DNA of 7,293 nt, taken from an uncultured Atopobium sp. Lineage in GTDB: Bacteria; Actinomycetota; Coriobacteriia; Coriobacteriales; Atopobiaceae. The notes under the pieces are model-generated. The model worked only from the letters and a program-made list of their open reading frames with translations, had not been told where the DNA came from and made no database searches. The stretch's first letter is position 1; every line of letters starts with the position of its first letter. Of the stretch, positions 5,982 to 7,293 are shown one piece after another. Made by a program: the position numbers and the translations under genes. The DNA lies in NCBI GenBank assembly GCA_937926845.1, contig CALBBS010000126.1, positions 1 through 7,293 of the forward strand, given 5' to 3'.

Positions 5982-7293
5982 CGAGAGGACCACAAAAGAG
6001 GCCAAGGCGCCAGGCGCGGATAATTACCGTCTGCTTGAGGGAGCCGTGCGCACATATTTGCCTGAGGAAGCTCAGGCAAAGATTGCTGCTGCATATGCCT
6101 TTGCTGCTAACTATCACAAAGATCAGCGTCGTCGTTCTGGCGAGCCTTATATCAACCACCCAGTTGAAGTGGCCCTTATTCTTGCACACGATCTTCATAT
6201 GGATGAAGACACCATCTGCGCTGCCCTTATGCACGATACCGTAGAAGATACGTCTGCCTCACTCGATGAAATTTCTTCTCGCTTTGGTAAGTCAGTGGCT
6301 GAGCTTGTTGACGGCGTCACAAAACTTACGTCCATCGAAGTCAGTTCAATGGACGAGAAACAAGCACTTAATCTGCGCAAAATGTTCCTTGCCATGTCAA
6401 AAGACATCCGCGTTGTTATCATCAAGCTTGCCGACCGTCTTCATAATATGCGTACGTTGGCAGCACTTCCACCGGACCGTCGTCTGTTTAAGGCGCGAGA
6501 AACCATGGACGTGTATGCACCACTTGCTGACCGCTTGGGTATCTCTTCGGTTAAGTGGGAGCTTGAGGATTTGTCCTTCTTCTGGCTTGAACCAGAGGAG
6601 TACCAGCGTGTTGCTCGCATGGTCTCTGACTCTCGTGCACAAAGAGAGAATGACCTCAACAACGCTAAAAAGACTCTGACTGATGAGCTTAATGCTGCCG
6701 GTCTTACTGACTTCCAGATTACGGGACGTCCTAAGCACCTGTGGTCCATTTATCAAAAGATGGTCCGTAAGGGCAGGGAGTTCTCCAACATCTACGATCT
6801 TATCGCCTTGCGCGTAATTACAAACTCTGTAGGCGATTGCTATTCAGCACTTGGCGCTATCCATGCGCTATGGCATCCAATGCCTGGTCGTTTTAAGGAC
6901 TATATTGCAACGCCAAAGGCAAATCTCTATCAGTCCTTACACACAACAGTTATTGGCCCTGATGGTCGCCCTATTGAGATTCAGATTAGAACCGCCGAGA
7001 TGCACGAGGCATCTGAGTACGGTATTGCTGCTCACTGGCTGTATAAGGAGCAGGGCAATTCAAAGGGCAAGATGTCCTCTGAAGACAAGCTTATTGACTC
7101 AACTATCAATTGGATTCGCCGCAGTCTTGACTGGGCTGTTGAAGACGATATTGATGATCCCCACGAGTTCTTGGATAACTTGCGCGTAGACCTCTTTGAG
7201 CATGAGATTTTTGTTTTCACACCAAAGGGCGAGGTCATGAGCTTGCGCGTCAATTCAACACCTCTGGACTTTGCTTACGCTGTTCACACCGAG
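5974..7293 (+). CDS. rel: Bifunctional (p)ppGpp synthetase/hydrolase, N-terminal part (3' end outside window)
   Basis: Makes pppGpp/ppGpp from ATP plus GTP/GDP on stalled ribosomes and degrades it again, the central switch of the stringent response. The first 440 residues are present; full Rel proteins are usually about 720-790, so the rest of TGS and the C-terminal regulatory domains lie beyond the window. The hydrolase domain shows SGEPYINHP (55-63), the metal-binding HDTVED (87-92) and LADRLHNMRT (152-161), so hydrolase activity should be intact. The synthetase domain shows GRPK (251-254), YDLIALRV (274-281), RFKD (306-309), EIQIRT (335-340) and EYGIAAHW (348-355). RFKD is the RxKD form typical of bifunctional Rel rather than the ExDD form of synthetase-only RelA. 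The TGS domain starts near FVFTPKGE (413-420). The ATG is inside the 3' end of the recJ fusion gene, with an 8-base overlap and its own ribosome site, so the two are probably translated from one mRNA. Confidence 0.96.
   Translation, partial: MSDERTTKEAKAPGADNYRLLEGAVRTYLPEEAQAKIAAAYAFAANYHKDQRRRSGEPYINHPVEVALILAHDLHMDEDTICAALMHDTVEDTSASLDEISSRFGKSVAELVDGVTKLTSIEVSSMDEKQALNLRKMFLAMSKDIRVVIIKLADRLHNMRTLAALPPDRRLFKARETMDVYAPLADRLGISSVKWELEDLSFFWLEPEEYQRVARMVSDSRAQRENDLNNAKKTLTDELNAAGLTDFQITGRPKHLWSIYQKMVRKGREFSNIYDLIALRVITNSVGDCYSALGAIHALWHPMPGRFKDYIATPKANLYQSLHTTVIGPDGRPIEIQIRTAEMHEASEYGIAAHWLYKEQGNSKGKMSSEDKLIDSTINWIRRSLDWAVEDDIDDPHEFLDNLRVDLFEHEIFVFTPKGEVMSLRVNSTPLDFAYAVHTE

Noticed and set aside
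5978..6679. Forward and reverse alternative frames over rel
   Set aside because: Rel occupies 5974-7293 with intact hydrolase and synthetase motifs; the other frames are its shadows.

Overview
The window looks like chromosomal housekeeping DNA from a bacterium of the Actinomycetota class Coriobacteriia. A low- to moderate-GC member of the Atopobiaceae (Atopobium/Lancefieldella type) fits best. This rests on the mid-range base composition, the gene set and the impression that long RecJ-helicase fusions occur in that group. It is inference from recall, not a database match. All genes are on the + strand. I see no insertion sequences, phage genes, CRISPR arrays, tRNA or rRNA genes, and no gap between genes longer than about 190 bases.

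Positions 1-2424 hold a likely three-gene transcript. It begins with the 3' end of dapB (dihydrodipicolinate reductase family) and continues with dapH (tetrahydrodipicolinate N-acetyltransferase). These are consecutive steps towards diaminopimelate and lysine, and dapH marks the acetylase variant of the pathway. Third is tgt (queuosine tRNA-guanine transglycosylase), which starts about 10 bases after dapH. A strong intrinsic terminator at 2491-2526 closes this unit.

Positions 2527-2615 form a leader with a possible -10 element, a GC-rich segment and a Shine-Dalgarno sequence. Then comes the most interesting gene, 2616-5981. It encodes a 1121-residue protein joining a complete RecJ single-strand DNA exonuclease to a complete SF2 helicase core of RecQ type. 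The helicase lacks the RecQ zinc-binding cysteines and ends in a segment resembling the C-terminal domain of Firmicutes RecJ. The next gene is rel, the bifunctional (p)ppGpp synthetase/hydrolase. It overlaps the end of the fusion gene by 8 bases and runs off the window.

The window therefore combines a lysine/cell-wall and tRNA-modification unit with a DNA-processing and stringent-response unit. A recJ...rel order also occurs in Bacillus, where apt lies between the two, so the second unit probably reflects old gene order with apt lost or moved.
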